DNA of 64,000 bases from Pseudolactococcus sp041800635 (GCA_047833645.1 CP181259.1:620001-684000); one strand, 5' to 3'. Positions 1 to 9,849 are shown, numbered from the stretch's first letter. Numbers and translations: made by a program. The notes: a model not told the origin generated them from the sequence alone.

Positions 1-21
1 GAGTCAGTTGTTGCCATAAGA

Positions 22-1434
22 TTAAATATGAATCGGCACACCATCAGCCAGCTCACTTGTGTCCATGATTGCTTCACCAAGTGTTGGGTGAGGATGGACG
101 GTCATTGAGATGTCTTCTGTTGTCAGACCATTTTCAATAGCAAGCGCGAACTCACTAATCAAGTCACTGGCACCGGGTCCAGCGATTTGAGCACCGATGA
201 CGATCCGCGTTGCTTTATCACTCAAAATTCGAATAAAACCTTTCGTCGCATTCATCGTAATGGCACGACCATTGGCTGCAAATGGGAATTTGCTGACCAT
301 GAAGTCTAAGTTTTTCTCCTTAGCTGTCTCAATGGTTTCACCCATTGTCGCCAATTCTGGGTCACAGTAAGCCACTGCAGGAATTGAAATCGCACAGTTT
401 CTCATGTCTTCACCCGCAACGTTTGCTGCAGCAACTTTAGCTTCATAGCTGGCTTTGTGCGCAAGCATTGGGCCTTCAACGATGTCACCGATAGCATAAA
501 TGTGCGGTACGCTTGTTTGTTGACGGTCATTAACAATGATTTGTCCACGATCTGTCAATTTAACGTCAGTTGTATTCAGACCAAGTTCATCTGTATTTGG
601 TTTTCTGCCGACTGAAACGAGACAGTAGTCTGCTTCAATTTCAACTTCTTGACCGTCAACTTCGTAAGTGACTTTCACAGAGCTGTCATCTTGAACCGCT
701 GCTTTAGCTTTAGCATTAGTAATGATTTCTACGCCTTTTTCTTTAAAGTCGTCAACAACAAAGCTATACATTTCTTTGTCAAAACCATTTAAGATATGGG
801 GCAGACCTTCTAAAATCGTGACTTTTGAGCCGAGGTTGGCATAAGCACCAGCTAACTCACTACCGATGACACCGCCACCGATGACAACGAGGTGTTTTGG
901 CACTTCAGGCAAGCTAAGTGCACCTGTTGAATTCACGACACGCCCTTTAAAAGCAAAGCCTGGGATTTCAATCGGACGGCTACCTGTCGCAATGATACAT
1001 TTTTCAAATTCCAAAAGATGGCTTTCATCTTCAGAAATAACATTTACGACTTGATTGTCATTGAAGCGTGCTTCACCACGGACAATGTCAATTTTGTGTT
1101 TTTTCAAAAGCATGGCAACACCACCTGTTAAGGTATTGACAACTTTTTCATTTTTCCATTTTTGTGTTGCTGCCCAGTCCAAAGTTGCACCTTTAGACTG
1201 CACACCCATGATGCTATCCATTTGGTGGTTTTGACTATAATAAGCATGACCTGCATTGATCAACGCTTTAGATGGAATACATCCGATATTGAGACAGACA
1301 CCACCGATGGCATCACGTTCAATAATCGTTACTTTTTGACCCAATTCAGCAGCACGGATGGCTGCGACATAGCCGCCAGGTCCACTTCCGATAACGATTG
1401 TTTCAACACTTTTTGCTTGACTCCCTACAACCAT
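22..1434 (-). CDS. pdhD: Dihydrolipoyl dehydrogenase (E3 of pyruvate dehydrogenase)
   Basis: 470 aa, the normal length for E3 without a lipoyl domain. It reoxidises the dihydrolipoyl arm of E2 using FAD and NAD+. Visible: an N-terminal FAD Rossmann motif (GSGPGG), the redox-active disulfide in GGVCLNIGCIPSK, a second NAD-binding glycine motif (GGGVIGSE) and the C-terminal catalytic His-Glu pair in HPHPTLGE. A GGAGG ribosome site overlaps the end of pdhC 9 nt before the ATG. It is the last gene of the lplA-pdhA-pdhB-pdhC-pdhD operon, 4 nt after pdhC. Seen directly: motifs and order. Assignment to PDH rather than another 2-oxoacid complex follows from the operon. Confidence 0.97.
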   Translation of the reverse strand: MVVGSQAKSVETIVIGSGPGGYVAAIRAAELGQKVTIIERDAIGGVCLNIGCIPSKALINAGHAYYSQNHQMDSIMGVQSKGATLDWAATQKWKNEKVVNTLTGGVAMLLKKHKIDIVRGEARFNDNQVVNVISEDESHLLEFEKCIIATGSRPIEIPGFAFKGRVVNSTGALSLPEVPKHLVVIGGGVIGSELAGAYANLGSKVTILEGLPHILNGFDKEMYSFVVDDFKEKGVEIITNAKAKAAVQDDSSVKVTYEVDGQEVEIEADYCLVSVGRKPNTDELGLNTTDVKLTDRGQIIVNDRQQTSVPHIYAIGDIVEGPMLAHKASYEAKVAAANVAGEDMRNCAISIPAVAYCDPELATMGETIETAKEKNLDFMVSKFPFAANGRAITMNATKGFIRILSDKATRIVIGAQIAGPGASDLISEFALAIENGLTTEDISMTVHPHPTLGEAIMDTSELADGVPIHI

Positions 1435-1438
1435 TACA

Positions 1439-2767
1439 TTAAACCTCCATCAGCATATATGCTGGATCATTAAGCATTTTTTTCAAGTCATTCATGGCAC
1501 TTTGTGCCAACATCCCATCGATGAGACGGTGGTCGAATGACAATGATAATTTCATCATGTTACCAACGACGATTTCGCCTGCTTCATTGACGATTGGCTC
1601 TTTGGCAATGGTACCCAAGCCTAGGATTGCGGCTTCATTGACATTGATAACAGGGGTAAACCAGTTACCTCTTGCGCTACCGATGTTTGAAATCGTAATC
1701 GTTGAACCTGAAGCCACGTCTGGTGTTAATTTACCATCGCGTGCACGGACTGCCAATTCTGCAATTTCTTTAGCGATTGCAAGGATTGATTTTTGATCCG
1801 CATTTTTAACAACTGGTACAAATAAACCGTTTGGTGTATCAACTGCAATCCCAACATGGATGCCTTCTGGGTAAACGATTTCTGATTTTGCCATGTCAAC
1901 ATGGGCATTCAAATCAGGGAAACGTTTCACCAATGATGCCAAAGCTTTGGCAACATAGGCCATGTAAGTCAATTTAACGTCTTGTTGCAATGCCACATCT
2001 TTAAATGTCGCACGGTGTGCCATCAATTTAGACACTTCAACTTGTTCAAACAAGGTCACGTGTGGGACATTTTGTTTTTGACTTGTCATGTTACGCGCAA
2101 TCGCTTTTCTGATTGGCGTCATTGGCACGCGACCTGCTTTTTCAGCTGGTGCGTTGGCTGGTGTTGCAGGTGCTGCAACTGCTGCTGTTTCAGCAAGAGG
2201 TGCTACTTCAGCTTCGACTGGCGCAACTGGTGCACCAGTACCGTTCAAGGCATTCTTCACATCATCTAAAGTCAAGTTGCCGTGGCGACCTGTTGCCGCA
2301 ACGGTTGTCAAATCAATGTTATTTTGACGTGCAAAGCGACGAACTGTTGGCATGGCACGGACTTTACCCGCAATCACTGGTGCTGTCTTACCTTCAACTG
2401 GCGCTGCTGCTGCTTGCGCAACTGCTTCGTTGATCGCCGCAATTGGTGCAGGGACAGCTGGTGCTGCTTCTGCTACGGGTTCGTTTGCTGCTGGTGCAGG
2501 TGCTGCATCCCCTGCAGCGGAACCAGAGCCATCGCCATCAAATTCGATCAACGGTGCGCCAACTTCAACAACGGTTCCCGCTTCAACGAATAATTTAGTA
2601 ATTTCACCACTGTAAGGTGACAAAATTTCTTGTAGCAATTTATCATTTTGAATTTCTGCTATGGCATCATCTACCTTAATCGTATCGCCAACTTTGACTA
2701 ACCAGCTCGCAATCTCCCCTTCGTGCATGCCCTCGCCAACGTCTGGCATCCGAAAAATTTCTGTCAT
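1439..2767 (-). CDS. pdhC: Dihydrolipoyllysine acetyltransferase (E2 of pyruvate dehydrogenase)
   Basis: 442 aa. Domains in order: one lipoyl domain (about residues 1-78, lipoyl lysine K43 in QNDKLLQE), an Ala/Pro-rich flexible linker, a peripheral subunit-binding domain (about 137-175, around MPTVRRFARQ), a second Ala/Pro linker, then the acetyltransferase core ending with the catalytic DHRLIDG motif. It transfers the acetyl group from lipoate to CoA and forms the core of the complex. The lysine is flanked by Asn-Asp rather than the common Thr-Asp. The start has a GGGGAG ribosome site. The GC-rich Ala linker gives long open frames on the other strand that are only shadows. Confidence 0.97.
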   Translation of the reverse strand: MTEIFRMPDVGEGMHEGEIASWLVKVGDTIKVDDAIAEIQNDKLLQEILSPYSGEITKLFVEAGTVVEVGAPLIEFDGDGSGSAAGDAAPAPAANEPVAEAAPAVPAPIAAINEAVAQAAAAPVEGKTAPVIAGKVRAMPTVRRFARQNNIDLTTVAATGRHGNLTLDDVKNALNGTGAPVAPVEAEVAPLAETAAVAAPATPANAPAEKAGRVPMTPIRKAIARNMTSQKQNVPHVTLFEQVEVSKLMAHRATFKDVALQQDVKLTYMAYVAKALASLVKRFPDLNAHVDMAKSEIVYPEGIHVGIAVDTPNGLFVPVVKNADQKSILAIAKEIAELAVRARDGKLTPDVASGSTITISNIGSARGNWFTPVINVNEAAILGLGTIAKEPIVNEAGEIVVGNMMKLSLSFDHRLIDGMLAQSAMNDLKKMLNDPAYMLMEV

Positions 2768-2782
2768 TTTACTACTCCCCTA

Positions 2783-3763
2783 CTATTCAAAAGATAAAAC
2801 ATTCTTAACTGACGTGATCACGTCATCAACTTGTGGCAACCAGTCATTTTCAGCTGCACCGAAAGGGTAAACACTATCTGGTGCTGAAACGCGACCGATT
2901 GGCGCTTCCAAGCTCATGATGAACCGCTCAGAAATTTCTGCCATCACGGCACTGCCAATCCCTGCTTGACGTTGCGCTTCTTGCGCCACAACAACACGAC
3001 CCGTTTTTTCAACTGATTTACCGATTGTTTCGATATCCAACGGGCTTACTGTCCGCAAGTCGATCACTTCCGCATTAATACCTTCTTTTTCAAGCATTTC
3101 TGCTGCTTTCAAACAAACTGGTACCAAACCACCATAGGTAATAATGGAGATGTCGTCACCTGCTTTAGCAACTGCTGCTTTGTCTAAAGGTGTTGTGTAA
3201 TAGCCCTCTGGCACTTCGCCTTTGATTGAACGATAAAGTTTGAGGTTTTCTAGGTAAACGACTGGGTCATTGGATTCAATCGCTGATAGCAAGAGACCTT
3301 TCGCATCTGCTGGGTTACTTGGCATGACAACACGCAAACCTGGTGTTTGAGCCATCAAGCCTTCTAAGTTATCTGCGTGCATTTCTGGTGTATGTGTGCC
3401 ACCACCATAAGGCGCACGCACAACAATTGGGAACTCACGCGTGCCATGGAAACGGAAACGATTCCGTGCCATTTGACCTGAGAGTGAATCCATCACTTCA
3501 AAAATGAAACCGAAGAATTGGATTTCCATAATTGGGCGGAAGTTTTGTGTTGTCAAACCGATAGCCAAACCACCGATGGCACTTTCAGCCAAGGGTGTAT
3601 CAAAGACGCGTTCGTCTCCATACTTTTGGTTTAAACCATCTGTTGCTCGGAAAACACCACCATTTTTACCAACGTCTTCGCCGAAAATGAGGACATTTTC
3701 GTCGTGTTCAAGTGCTAAGTCTAACGCTTCTGTAATCGCTGCGATATAAGTTTTGACTGCCAT
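2783..3763 (-). CDS. pdhB: Pyruvate dehydrogenase E1 component, beta subunit
   Basis: 326 aa, normal family length. It has the transketolase-like pyrimidine-binding half (GEDVGKNGGVFRAT near residue 28) and the C-terminal transketolase domain with conserved regions around APYGGG and QEAQRQAGIG. With PdhA it forms the thiamine-diphosphate enzyme that decarboxylates pyruvate and acetylates the lipoyl arm. The ATG follows directly on the TAA of pdhA, so translation of the two subunits is probably coupled, in keeping with a fixed alpha2beta2 ratio. pdhC starts 15 nt after its stop. Confidence 0.97.
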   Translation of the reverse strand: MAVKTYIAAITEALDLALEHDENVLIFGEDVGKNGGVFRATDGLNQKYGDERVFDTPLAESAIGGLAIGLTTQNFRPIMEIQFFGFIFEVMDSLSGQMARNRFRFHGTREFPIVVRAPYGGGTHTPEMHADNLEGLMAQTPGLRVVMPSNPADAKGLLLSAIESNDPVVYLENLKLYRSIKGEVPEGYYTTPLDKAAVAKAGDDISIITYGGLVPVCLKAAEMLEKEGINAEVIDLRTVSPLDIETIGKSVEKTGRVVVAQEAQRQAGIGSAVMAEISERFIMSLEAPIGRVSAPDSVYPFGAAENDWLPQVDDVITSVKNVLSFE

Positions 3764-4876
3764 TTATTTGCCCGCCTCTCTGAATTTTTCGATTTGTTCT
3801 GCTTGTACAAAACCTGGTTGTTCAAAAGTAGTTTCGATAAATTCTGACACTTTTTGCTTTTGAACGTTATCAGCTTTTTTCACAGCGTCGTCGATTTCTG
3901 CATTCACTTCTTCTTTATACTCTGACTCAATCGCTTCGCTCCAGAGATTTTTGTTTTCTAGGAAGATGCGCATGCGGATAAGTGGCTCAAGTTTTTGCCA
4001 TTCTTCGATAGATTCTTTTGTCCGGTAACGTAAAGGATCGTCACCACTCATTGAATGTGGTTCAAGACGGTCAGTCATCGTTTCAATCAGAACAGGACCA
4101 TTTCCAGCTACTGTCCATTCACGTGCTTTTTTAGCTGCGAGGTAACAAGCAATGGCATCCATCCCGTCAACGACGATACTTGGAATCCCTGCCCCCCAAC
4201 CTTTAGAGGCTAAGTGTGTTGCTGCTGTTTGAACTTTACGTGGTGTTGAAATGGCATAGCCATTATTTTGGATGATAAAGACTGCATTGGCTTTAAAAGC
4301 ACCCGCAATATTCATTCCTTCATAGGTGTCACCTTGTGATGAACCACCATCACCTGTATAAGTGTAGGCACAAGCGTCCAGTTGACGTTTTTTCATGCCA
4401 AGACCGATACCTGCTGCTTCGACGAATTGTGCGCCGATGATGATTTGTGGGAACCAAGTGTTGATCCCTTCCATCAAGTTACCTTCGTGATGCCCACGGC
4501 TCCAGAGAAAGGCTTTGTAGATTGGGAAACCTTTGTGGATCATTTGAGGAATATCACGGTAACCTGGCATCAAGTAATCCGCATCGTTAAAGGCGAAACT
4601 TGTCGCGGTTTGACTGGCTTCTTGTCCACGTGTAGGCGCCACAAAGCCAAGTCGACCTTGTTTGGCTAACTTGACACTCCGTTCATTGAGGACCAATTGT
4701 TTAATCATGCGTTTCATGAGTTCAACCAATTTGTCATCTGATAAGTCAGCTGCTTCAAATCCAGCTTCGTCGATGATGTTGCCGTCTTTATCCAAGACGC
4801 TTAATTCTTTAAAGCTATCAGCTTGTACTTGCAATTGTTGTTCGAAATTTAAAATTTCTAATGCTTGACTCGTCAT
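3764..4876 (-). CDS. pdhA: Pyruvate dehydrogenase E1 component, alpha subunit
   Basis: 370 aa from the ATG at 4876, which has an AAAGGAGG ribosome site 6 nt upstream. A longer frame opens at 4900 but would start inside that ribosome site. The thiamine-diphosphate motif is clear: GDGGSSQGDTYEGMN running to QNNGYAIS. The phosphorylation-loop-like region (RLEPHSMSGDDPLRYR) has the usual sequence. It is the first enzyme subunit of the complex, downstream of a lipoate ligase in the same operon. Confidence 0.97.
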   Translation of the reverse strand: MTSQALEILNFEQQLQVQADSFKELSVLDKDGNIIDEAGFEAADLSDDKLVELMKRMIKQLVLNERSVKLAKQGRLGFVAPTRGQEASQTATSFAFNDADYLMPGYRDIPQMIHKGFPIYKAFLWSRGHHEGNLMEGINTWFPQIIIGAQFVEAAGIGLGMKKRQLDACAYTYTGDGGSSQGDTYEGMNIAGAFKANAVFIIQNNGYAISTPRKVQTAATHLASKGWGAGIPSIVVDGMDAIACYLAAKKAREWTVAGNGPVLIETMTDRLEPHSMSGDDPLRYRTKESIEEWQKLEPLIRMRIFLENKNLWSEAIESEYKEEVNAEIDDAVKKADNVQKQKVSEFIETTFEQPGFVQAEQIEKFREAGK

Positions 4877-4917
4877 TCTTTGCCTCCTTTTAAATATCAC
4901 TTGCGTGATGCGTGCTG

Positions 4918-5901
4918 TCAGTCGTTGATAAGTGACAGCACTTCGTCATTTGAAATCGTACCGAAGTATTGCTTATCTTGATTTTCTACCAAAATATCTC
5001 GAATAGTTGCTTCTTCAAATGGCACACCGATGAGTTGTGGGATCAATCTTTCAATATCTTCTACACCCAAGAAATCACCACCAAAGTAAATGTCTTGAAT
5101 GATGCCTTGGACAATGTCTGCTTTAATGTCTAAGATACCCCCTGCAAATTTTTCATGTGCATGGTAGTTAAAGGCAGGACTTTCACCGTAGTTCCATTCC
5201 CAAGTTGAGAATTTTTCTTTTTCTAAAGTTTTGATTTCATTTAATTGTTGGTCAGTCAACTGAATTGGCTGATCTTGACCGTTTCGGCTCAATTCATCTG
5301 TCAATGCGGCTTGAAAATCTTCTAGTGTTAAATCTGGCGCGTATTGTTTGATACTGCCGACACGACTTCTAACACTTTTAACCGCTTTCGAGATGAATTT
5401 TTCATCGCTCACATTTAAGACACGCACCATGGTTTCAACGTCCACGTCAAACATGAGCGTGCCGTGATGCATTAAGTAGCCGTCTTGATAACGTTGGGCA
5501 TTGCCGCTGATTTTTTTACCGTCTAAGACCAAGTCGTTACGACCGGTAATCTCGACTGGAATCCCTAATTTATGCAGGGCATCGACAACGGGCTGGACGA
5601 AAACTTTCCAATCCACATCTTCTGGCCTTGCAACCGGAATGATAAAGGTAAAATTCAAATTCCCCAAATCATGGTAAACAGCACCGCCGCCTGTGACCCG
5701 ACGGATGACTTCGATGTCTTTTTCTTTGACAACGGCTTCGTTGACTTCTTCATAAGTGTTTTGATGTTTACCAACGATGACTGCATTGTTATTTTGCCAT
5801 AAAGTAAAAACAGGCGACTCAGGTTTTAAGTGAGTCAGCAGCCATTCATCCATCGCGATGTTGAATGGTGCCATCCTGTTTTTATTTACAAAATATCGCA
5901 T
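4918..5901 (-). CDS. lplA: Lipoate-protein ligase
   Basis: 327 aa, the typical length of LplA/LplJ with both catalytic and accessory domains. The hallmark motif RRVTGGGAVYHDLGNLNFTF is present around residue 70, and the lipoyl-AMP lysine region follows (NDLVLDGKKISGNAQR). It activates free lipoate with ATP and attaches it to lipoyl domains; the likely target is PdhC encoded in the same operon. It is the first gene of the operon, with a GGGGG ribosome site before the ATG. No lipA/lipB was seen in this window, consistent with scavenging. Confidence 0.93.
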   Translation of the reverse strand: MRYFVNKNRMAPFNIAMDEWLLTHLKPESPVFTLWQNNNAVIVGKHQNTYEEVNEAVVKEKDIEVIRRVTGGGAVYHDLGNLNFTFIIPVARPEDVDWKVFVQPVVDALHKLGIPVEITGRNDLVLDGKKISGNAQRYQDGYLMHHGTLMFDVDVETMVRVLNVSDEKFISKAVKSVRSRVGSIKQYAPDLTLEDFQAALTDELSRNGQDQPIQLTDQQLNEIKTLEKEKFSTWEWNYGESPAFNYHAHEKFAGGILDIKADIVQGIIQDIYFGGDFLGVEDIERLIPQLIGVPFEEATIRDILVENQDKQYFGTISNDEVLSLIND

Positions 5902-6021
5902 TAACTAATCCCCCTATTATTTTGATTTCAAACGTATTTGCTGAGCGTCCGTCACCTCACCTTGTAAGGTAGGATAACTTTCCTTTATTATCACCTGTCG
6001 GCATGAACCCAAATGAACATT

Positions 6022-6035
6022 TGAAATCGCTTTCC
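6022..6035 (-). promoter_or_regulatory. cre-like CcpA operator of the lplA-pdhABCD operon
   Basis: The minus strand reads GGAAAGCGATTTCA, one mismatch to the cre consensus TGNNANCGNTNNCA. It starts about 8 nt downstream of the -10 box of the operon promoter, so bound CcpA would block or modulate initiation or elongation. This predicts carbon catabolite control of pyruvate dehydrogenase. Similarity and position were seen; function is inferred. Confidence 0.5.
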
Positions 6036-6042
6036 ATCTTCT

Positions 6043-6071
6043 ATTATTCATTGTTTTCATTAATTTTTCAA
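6043..6071 (-). promoter_or_regulatory. Promoter of the lplA-pdhABCD operon
   Basis: Minus-strand -35 TTGAAA (6066-6071) and -10 AATAAT (6043-6048) are separated by 17 bp. The leader to lplA is about 140 nt and contains a 12-bp inverted repeat at 5959-5970 (ACCTT-AC-AAGGT). It is the only good promoter found for the five-gene operon. Confidence 0.5.
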
Positions 6072-6076
6072 CTAAT

Positions 6077-6111
6077 TTGACTGGAAATTAAACAACTTTT
6101 TTGTTTATAAT
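6077..6111 (+). promoter_or_regulatory. Probable promoter of the alpha/beta hydrolase gene
   Basis: A perfect TATAAT at 6106-6111 lies 33 nt before the start codon. The nearest TTGACT (6077-6082) is 23 bp away, too far for an ideal -35, so the -10 carries most of the evidence. It is arranged back to back with the pdh promoter. Confidence 0.4.
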
Positions 6112-6144
6112 GGAGATAGGACGAAAAAGAAGGTGGAAATCAAG

Positions 6145-6933
6145 TTGAATTTTACGACGAGTGATGGTGTAACCCTAGAGTTTGCAATTGTTGGCGAGGG
6201 TATCCCGATTATTTTTATTGCGGGCTATTCAGGGCATGAATACAGTTGGTCTGCCCAGACTGATTTTTTGAGTGAGCATGGCTTTCGCTGTTTGCATCTG
6301 GATAAACGTGGCCACGGGAAAAATGCGGCTGTGATTTCTGGTTTGCGGATTAGTCGCCAGGCAAAAGATATCAAAGAAATGGTGGACCTTCTGGGACTGG
6401 ACAGCTATCATATCATCAGTCATTCCATGGGCTGTGGTGTTGCTTTTGAGTACCTCAGTTTATTTGGGGTTGACGCGATCAAGAGTGTGACTTTTATCGA
6501 TAGCAGTCCCAAGCCTATCAATACGCCCGACTGGCAGCTTGGCATGCACGGCTTGACCTGGCAGACCCTCACCGAAGCCAATACGACTTTGGCCAACCTG
6601 TCTTTGATTAAAAATAAAATCGACACAGACTTATTGCGTAAAATGATGCGGGGCAATCAAGTCTTCAAATTTGAGGAAACCGAGCCTTTATTACTGGACT
6701 TGCTGACGAAAGATTACCGAGACGTGCTCAAACAAACGACGCGCCCGATTTTATTTATCTCTGGTGAGCTATCACCACTTTTTCCAACGCAACTCACGGC
6801 TTATTATGTCCAGACAGCTCAACACGCGCAAAGCTTTCTGGCTAAAGGCGCTGGTCATCTACCCTATGCTGAAAGTCCTGATGAAACTAATCAAGTCTTG
6901 CTGGATTTCTTGCGGGAAAATGGTTGCAGGTGA
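6145..6933 (+). CDS. Alpha/beta hydrolase family protein
   Basis: 262 aa from a TTG start at 6145, chosen because AGAAGGTGG lies 8 nt upstream. A GTG at 6133 gives 4 more codons but sits inside that ribosome site. The fold is clear: oxyanion strand (IFIAGYSG), nucleophile elbow SHSMGCG with Ser around residue 90, and the catalytic His in GAGHLPYAES near the C-terminus. No signal peptide, so cytoplasmic. The substrate cannot be read from sequence; relatives include esterases, haloperoxidase-like enzymes and lactonases. It is a single gene between the divergent pdh operon and a strong terminator. Confidence 0.85.
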   Translation: MNFTTSDGVTLEFAIVGEGIPIIFIAGYSGHEYSWSAQTDFLSEHGFRCLHLDKRGHGKNAAVISGLRISRQAKDIKEMVDLLGLDSYHIISHSMGCGVAFEYLSLFGVDAIKSVTFIDSSPKPINTPDWQLGMHGLTWQTLTEANTTLANLSLIKNKIDTDLLRKMMRGNQVFKFEETEPLLLDLLTKDYRDVLKQTTRPILFISGELSPLFPTQLTAYYVQTAQHAQSFLAKGAGHLPYAESPDETNQVLLDFLRENGCR

Positions 6934-6943
6934 CGTTTATGAT

Positions 6944-6988
6944 AAAAAAGAAGCAATCTTCCGAAAATGAAAGATTGCTTCTTTTTTA
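6944..6988. terminator. Bidirectional intrinsic terminator
   Basis: Stem AAAAAAGAAGCAATCTT pairs with AAGATTGCTTCTTTTTT around a short loop, with A and T tracts on both sides. It ends the hydrolase transcript on the plus strand and the surface protein transcript on the minus strand. Confidence 0.9.
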
Positions 6989-7029
6989 ATCATCTATCGA
7001 CGCATTGTTCAGATATTTAGTTTCAACTG

Positions 7030-9849
7030 TTATTTCAAGATTATGACAAACAGTTTACTCAATAGGAACCAAGATAAGAAACTTGCTATGCCAACTAACA
7101 TGATACTAATCGTGAGGTTAACTAAATGCTTAGACACACCTGTTTCAAATAAAAGTTTTTCCGTTTCTGGTAATCGTTGATAACCTTTCGGTCCTGTTTC
7201 CTCAGGTATTACGGGGCCTTCTAGTTTGCTTGACCCTTCTAATTGGCTTGGTTCTTCTAGTTGGCTTAAGCCTTCTAGTTGACTTGGTTCTTCTGGTGTT
7301 ACAACTTGATAGACAAAGTTGTAAGTTTGTAGCTGATCTGTGATGATGACATTGATTTGCTTATTGAGAGATAACAATTCATAGCCCTCAATTTCTGGCG
7401 CAAGACTTATAACCTTATCACCGATTTTACCGTTATAAACCGTTGCAGGCTTAAGGTTTTTACCACTTTGATCAGTATAGCGAACCATGATTGGCGCTGG
7501 TTCTGCTGCATCTTTCGTTAGAATCGTCGCTGTCGTCTTTGCCGTTACTTCTTTGATTACTGCTTTCTTATCATTAGAAGGATTGACTTTCAAAAGCGGA
7601 TTTACGTTAGTAAAGGTGATGTCATGGACACCTTCTGATAATGCTACGGTATCAAATAAGTGATAAACTTGACCATCCACAAGTACCCAAAGTTCATTGT
7701 CAAGTACGATTTGATTATTTTCATCATAAAATACCGGTTCATGATCTGTGTGATGCCATGAGTAGATCGTATTTTTAGCAATCGTCTGAATGATTGGTCT
7801 CACTTCAATCCGTGTAAAATCTTGTTTGAAACGTGCATAAAGGGTCTGAATCCCAGTTGTCGAAGTAGAGATATCAGCGATGGCATGACCGCCTATTGCA
7901 GCATCAAACCAACCAAGGAATATATAACCTTTTTTTGTCGCATCTCTAAAGCTAGATACACCAACACCATAGGTATAAGTGGTTGGATTAAGCCCATTTA
8001 CCCCACCATCTAGCTCATAGGTAATCTCATAGTTGTTGGCTTTCCAATGTGCATAAAGCCTTTTGCTAGCTGTTTCAGTTCTTGAAAGGCTTGTTATTTC
8101 AGTGCCACCACTTACTTTGTCAAACCAGCCCAAGAAAGTATAGCCTATTTTTGTTGCTGGCTCAAAACTTGTAACGCCAATACCATAGGTATAGCCGTTG
8201 GGATTTGCAGCAACATTTACGCCACCATCTAGCTCATAAGTGATCTCATAATTGTTGGCTTTCCAGTGTGCATAAAGCCTTTTGTTAGCTGATTCAGTTC
8301 TTGAAAGGCTTGTTATTTCAGTCCCACCGCTTGCTTTGTCAAACCAGCCCAAGAAAGTATAGCCCATTTTAGTTGCTGGCTCAAAGCTTGTAACGCCAAT
8401 ACCATAGGTATAGCCGTTGGGATTTGCAGCAACATTTACCCCACCACCTAGCTCATAAGTAATCTCATAGTTGTTGGCTTTCCAATGTGCATAAAGTGTT
8501 TTGTTTGCTGATTCAGTTCTTGAAAGGCTTGTTATTTCAGTGCCACCGCTTGCTTTGTCAAACCAGCCTAAGAAAGTATAGCCTATTTTTGTTGCTGGCT
8601 CAAAACTTGTAACGCCAACACCATAGGTATAGCCGTTTGGATTTGTAGCAACATTTACCCCACCGTCTAGCTCATAAGTAATCTCATAGTTGTTGGCTTT
8701 CCAATGTGCATAAAGTGTTTTGTTTGCTGATTCAGTTCTTGAAAGGCTTGTTATTTCAGTGCCACCGCTTGCTTTGTCAAACCAGCCTAAGAAAGTATAG
8801 CCTATTTTTGTTGCTGGCTCAAAACTTGTAACGCCAACACCATAGGTATAGCCGTTTGGATTTGTAGCAACATTTACCCCACCGTCTAGCTCATAAGTAA
8901 TCTCATAATCATTGGCATTCCAATAGGCAAATAGGTGGTGCTTATCTGTCGCTGTTGTTGAAATACTTGTGATTTCCTTACCATCTTCAGCAAATCGTAC
9001 CACCCGAGGAAAGTATGGCCTATTTTTGTTGGTACTTCAAAATCATTCACACCAATACCATAAGTATATGTCAATGGGTTAGCGGCATTGATACCGCCAT
9101 CTAGATAATAGACAATATCATACTGATTCGCGCGCCACTGGGCAACGTAAGTCATTTCCCCTGTCACATTTTTTTGAACACTTGGACTCCAACCATCAAA
9201 GGTATAACCCGTTTTGCCTTTAGGCCTACCATTTATATCGGTCGGACCATTGAAGTCTGGCGTATTCATGCCAAAAGGGACATATCTAGGAGGTAGATTA
9301 GAAAACTCTCCCTGACTTCCTGGTTCGTAGTCAATGCTATAAACTGCCAGTGACCAGCGTGCATAAAGCGTTTTAGGACCAATCTCTTTCTCCGAAATAT
9401 GTGTGAGCCTACTACTACATTCTCCTTCGCCATTATACCACCCGAGGAAATCATAGCCTACTCTAGTCGGGGCTTTAAAACTTGATACGCCAACACCATA
9501 GGTATAAGTCTCCGGATTAGCGGGATCATTGACACCATCATCACCCAGGATATACGTAATCCTGTAAGTCATCACCTGAGGGTGTGGTGGCATTACTGGC
9601 TGATAAGCTTGAGGCGTAACAGTCGATTGGACATTGTCGCCCACGCCGTCTAGCCAAGTCTCATCTTGACTAGAGGATACTTGATTACCTAATGTGACTT
9701 GTTGAGAATTGAGCATCGGTGCTGTCGGAGATGAGCTATCCGCTGCAAAAACGACTGTCAATGGCGTCAGGAGATTGAATAAGAGGCTAAAACTGAGGAA
9801 AAAAAGATAGCGTTTTCTTTCTAAATTTAGGCTTGTCTTGGATGCCCAT
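7030..9849 (-). pseudogene. Repeat-rich secreted/cell-surface protein, frameshifted twice
   Basis: The intact product would be about 930 aa. From the N-terminus: start ATG at 9849 (ribosome site GGAAGGAG, 8 nt upstream), a signal peptide ending near VVFAAD, tandem beta-grasp (Listeria-Bacteroides/Flg_new type) repeats with GYTFLGW cores, a MucBP-like segment (VRYTDQSGKNL), a PSQLE repeat stretch, then LPETE followed by a hydrophobic helix and a Lys, like a degenerate sortase signal. Two frame breaks are visible. A run of seven T on the coding strand (9799-9805) puts the start codon out of frame with the signal peptide; six T would restore it. Around 8995, just after FLGWY, one base appears missing. 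Likely role if intact: adhesion. It is either a pseudogene or, at the homopolymer, a phase-variable gene. Confidence 0.75.
8040..8916 (-). repeat. Four tandem 219-bp repeats inside the surface protein gene
   Basis: Each unit encodes 73 aa beginning with NYEITYEL, running through GYTYGVGVTSFEPATKIGY and FLGWFDKASGG, and ending YAHWK. The four units are nearly identical at DNA level, with divergent copies on both sides. This points to recent expansion or gene conversion and makes the array prone to length change and assembly error. Confidence 0.85.

Noticed and set aside
1982..2615. Several plus-strand frames opposite pdhC
   Set aside because: Shadows caused by the Ala/Pro-rich linker composition; low-complexity Cys/Leu/Ala products with no ribosome sites.
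7985..8916. CRISPR-like array from regularly spaced repeats
   Set aside because: The 219-bp period is a coding repeat of 73 residues with no spacers.
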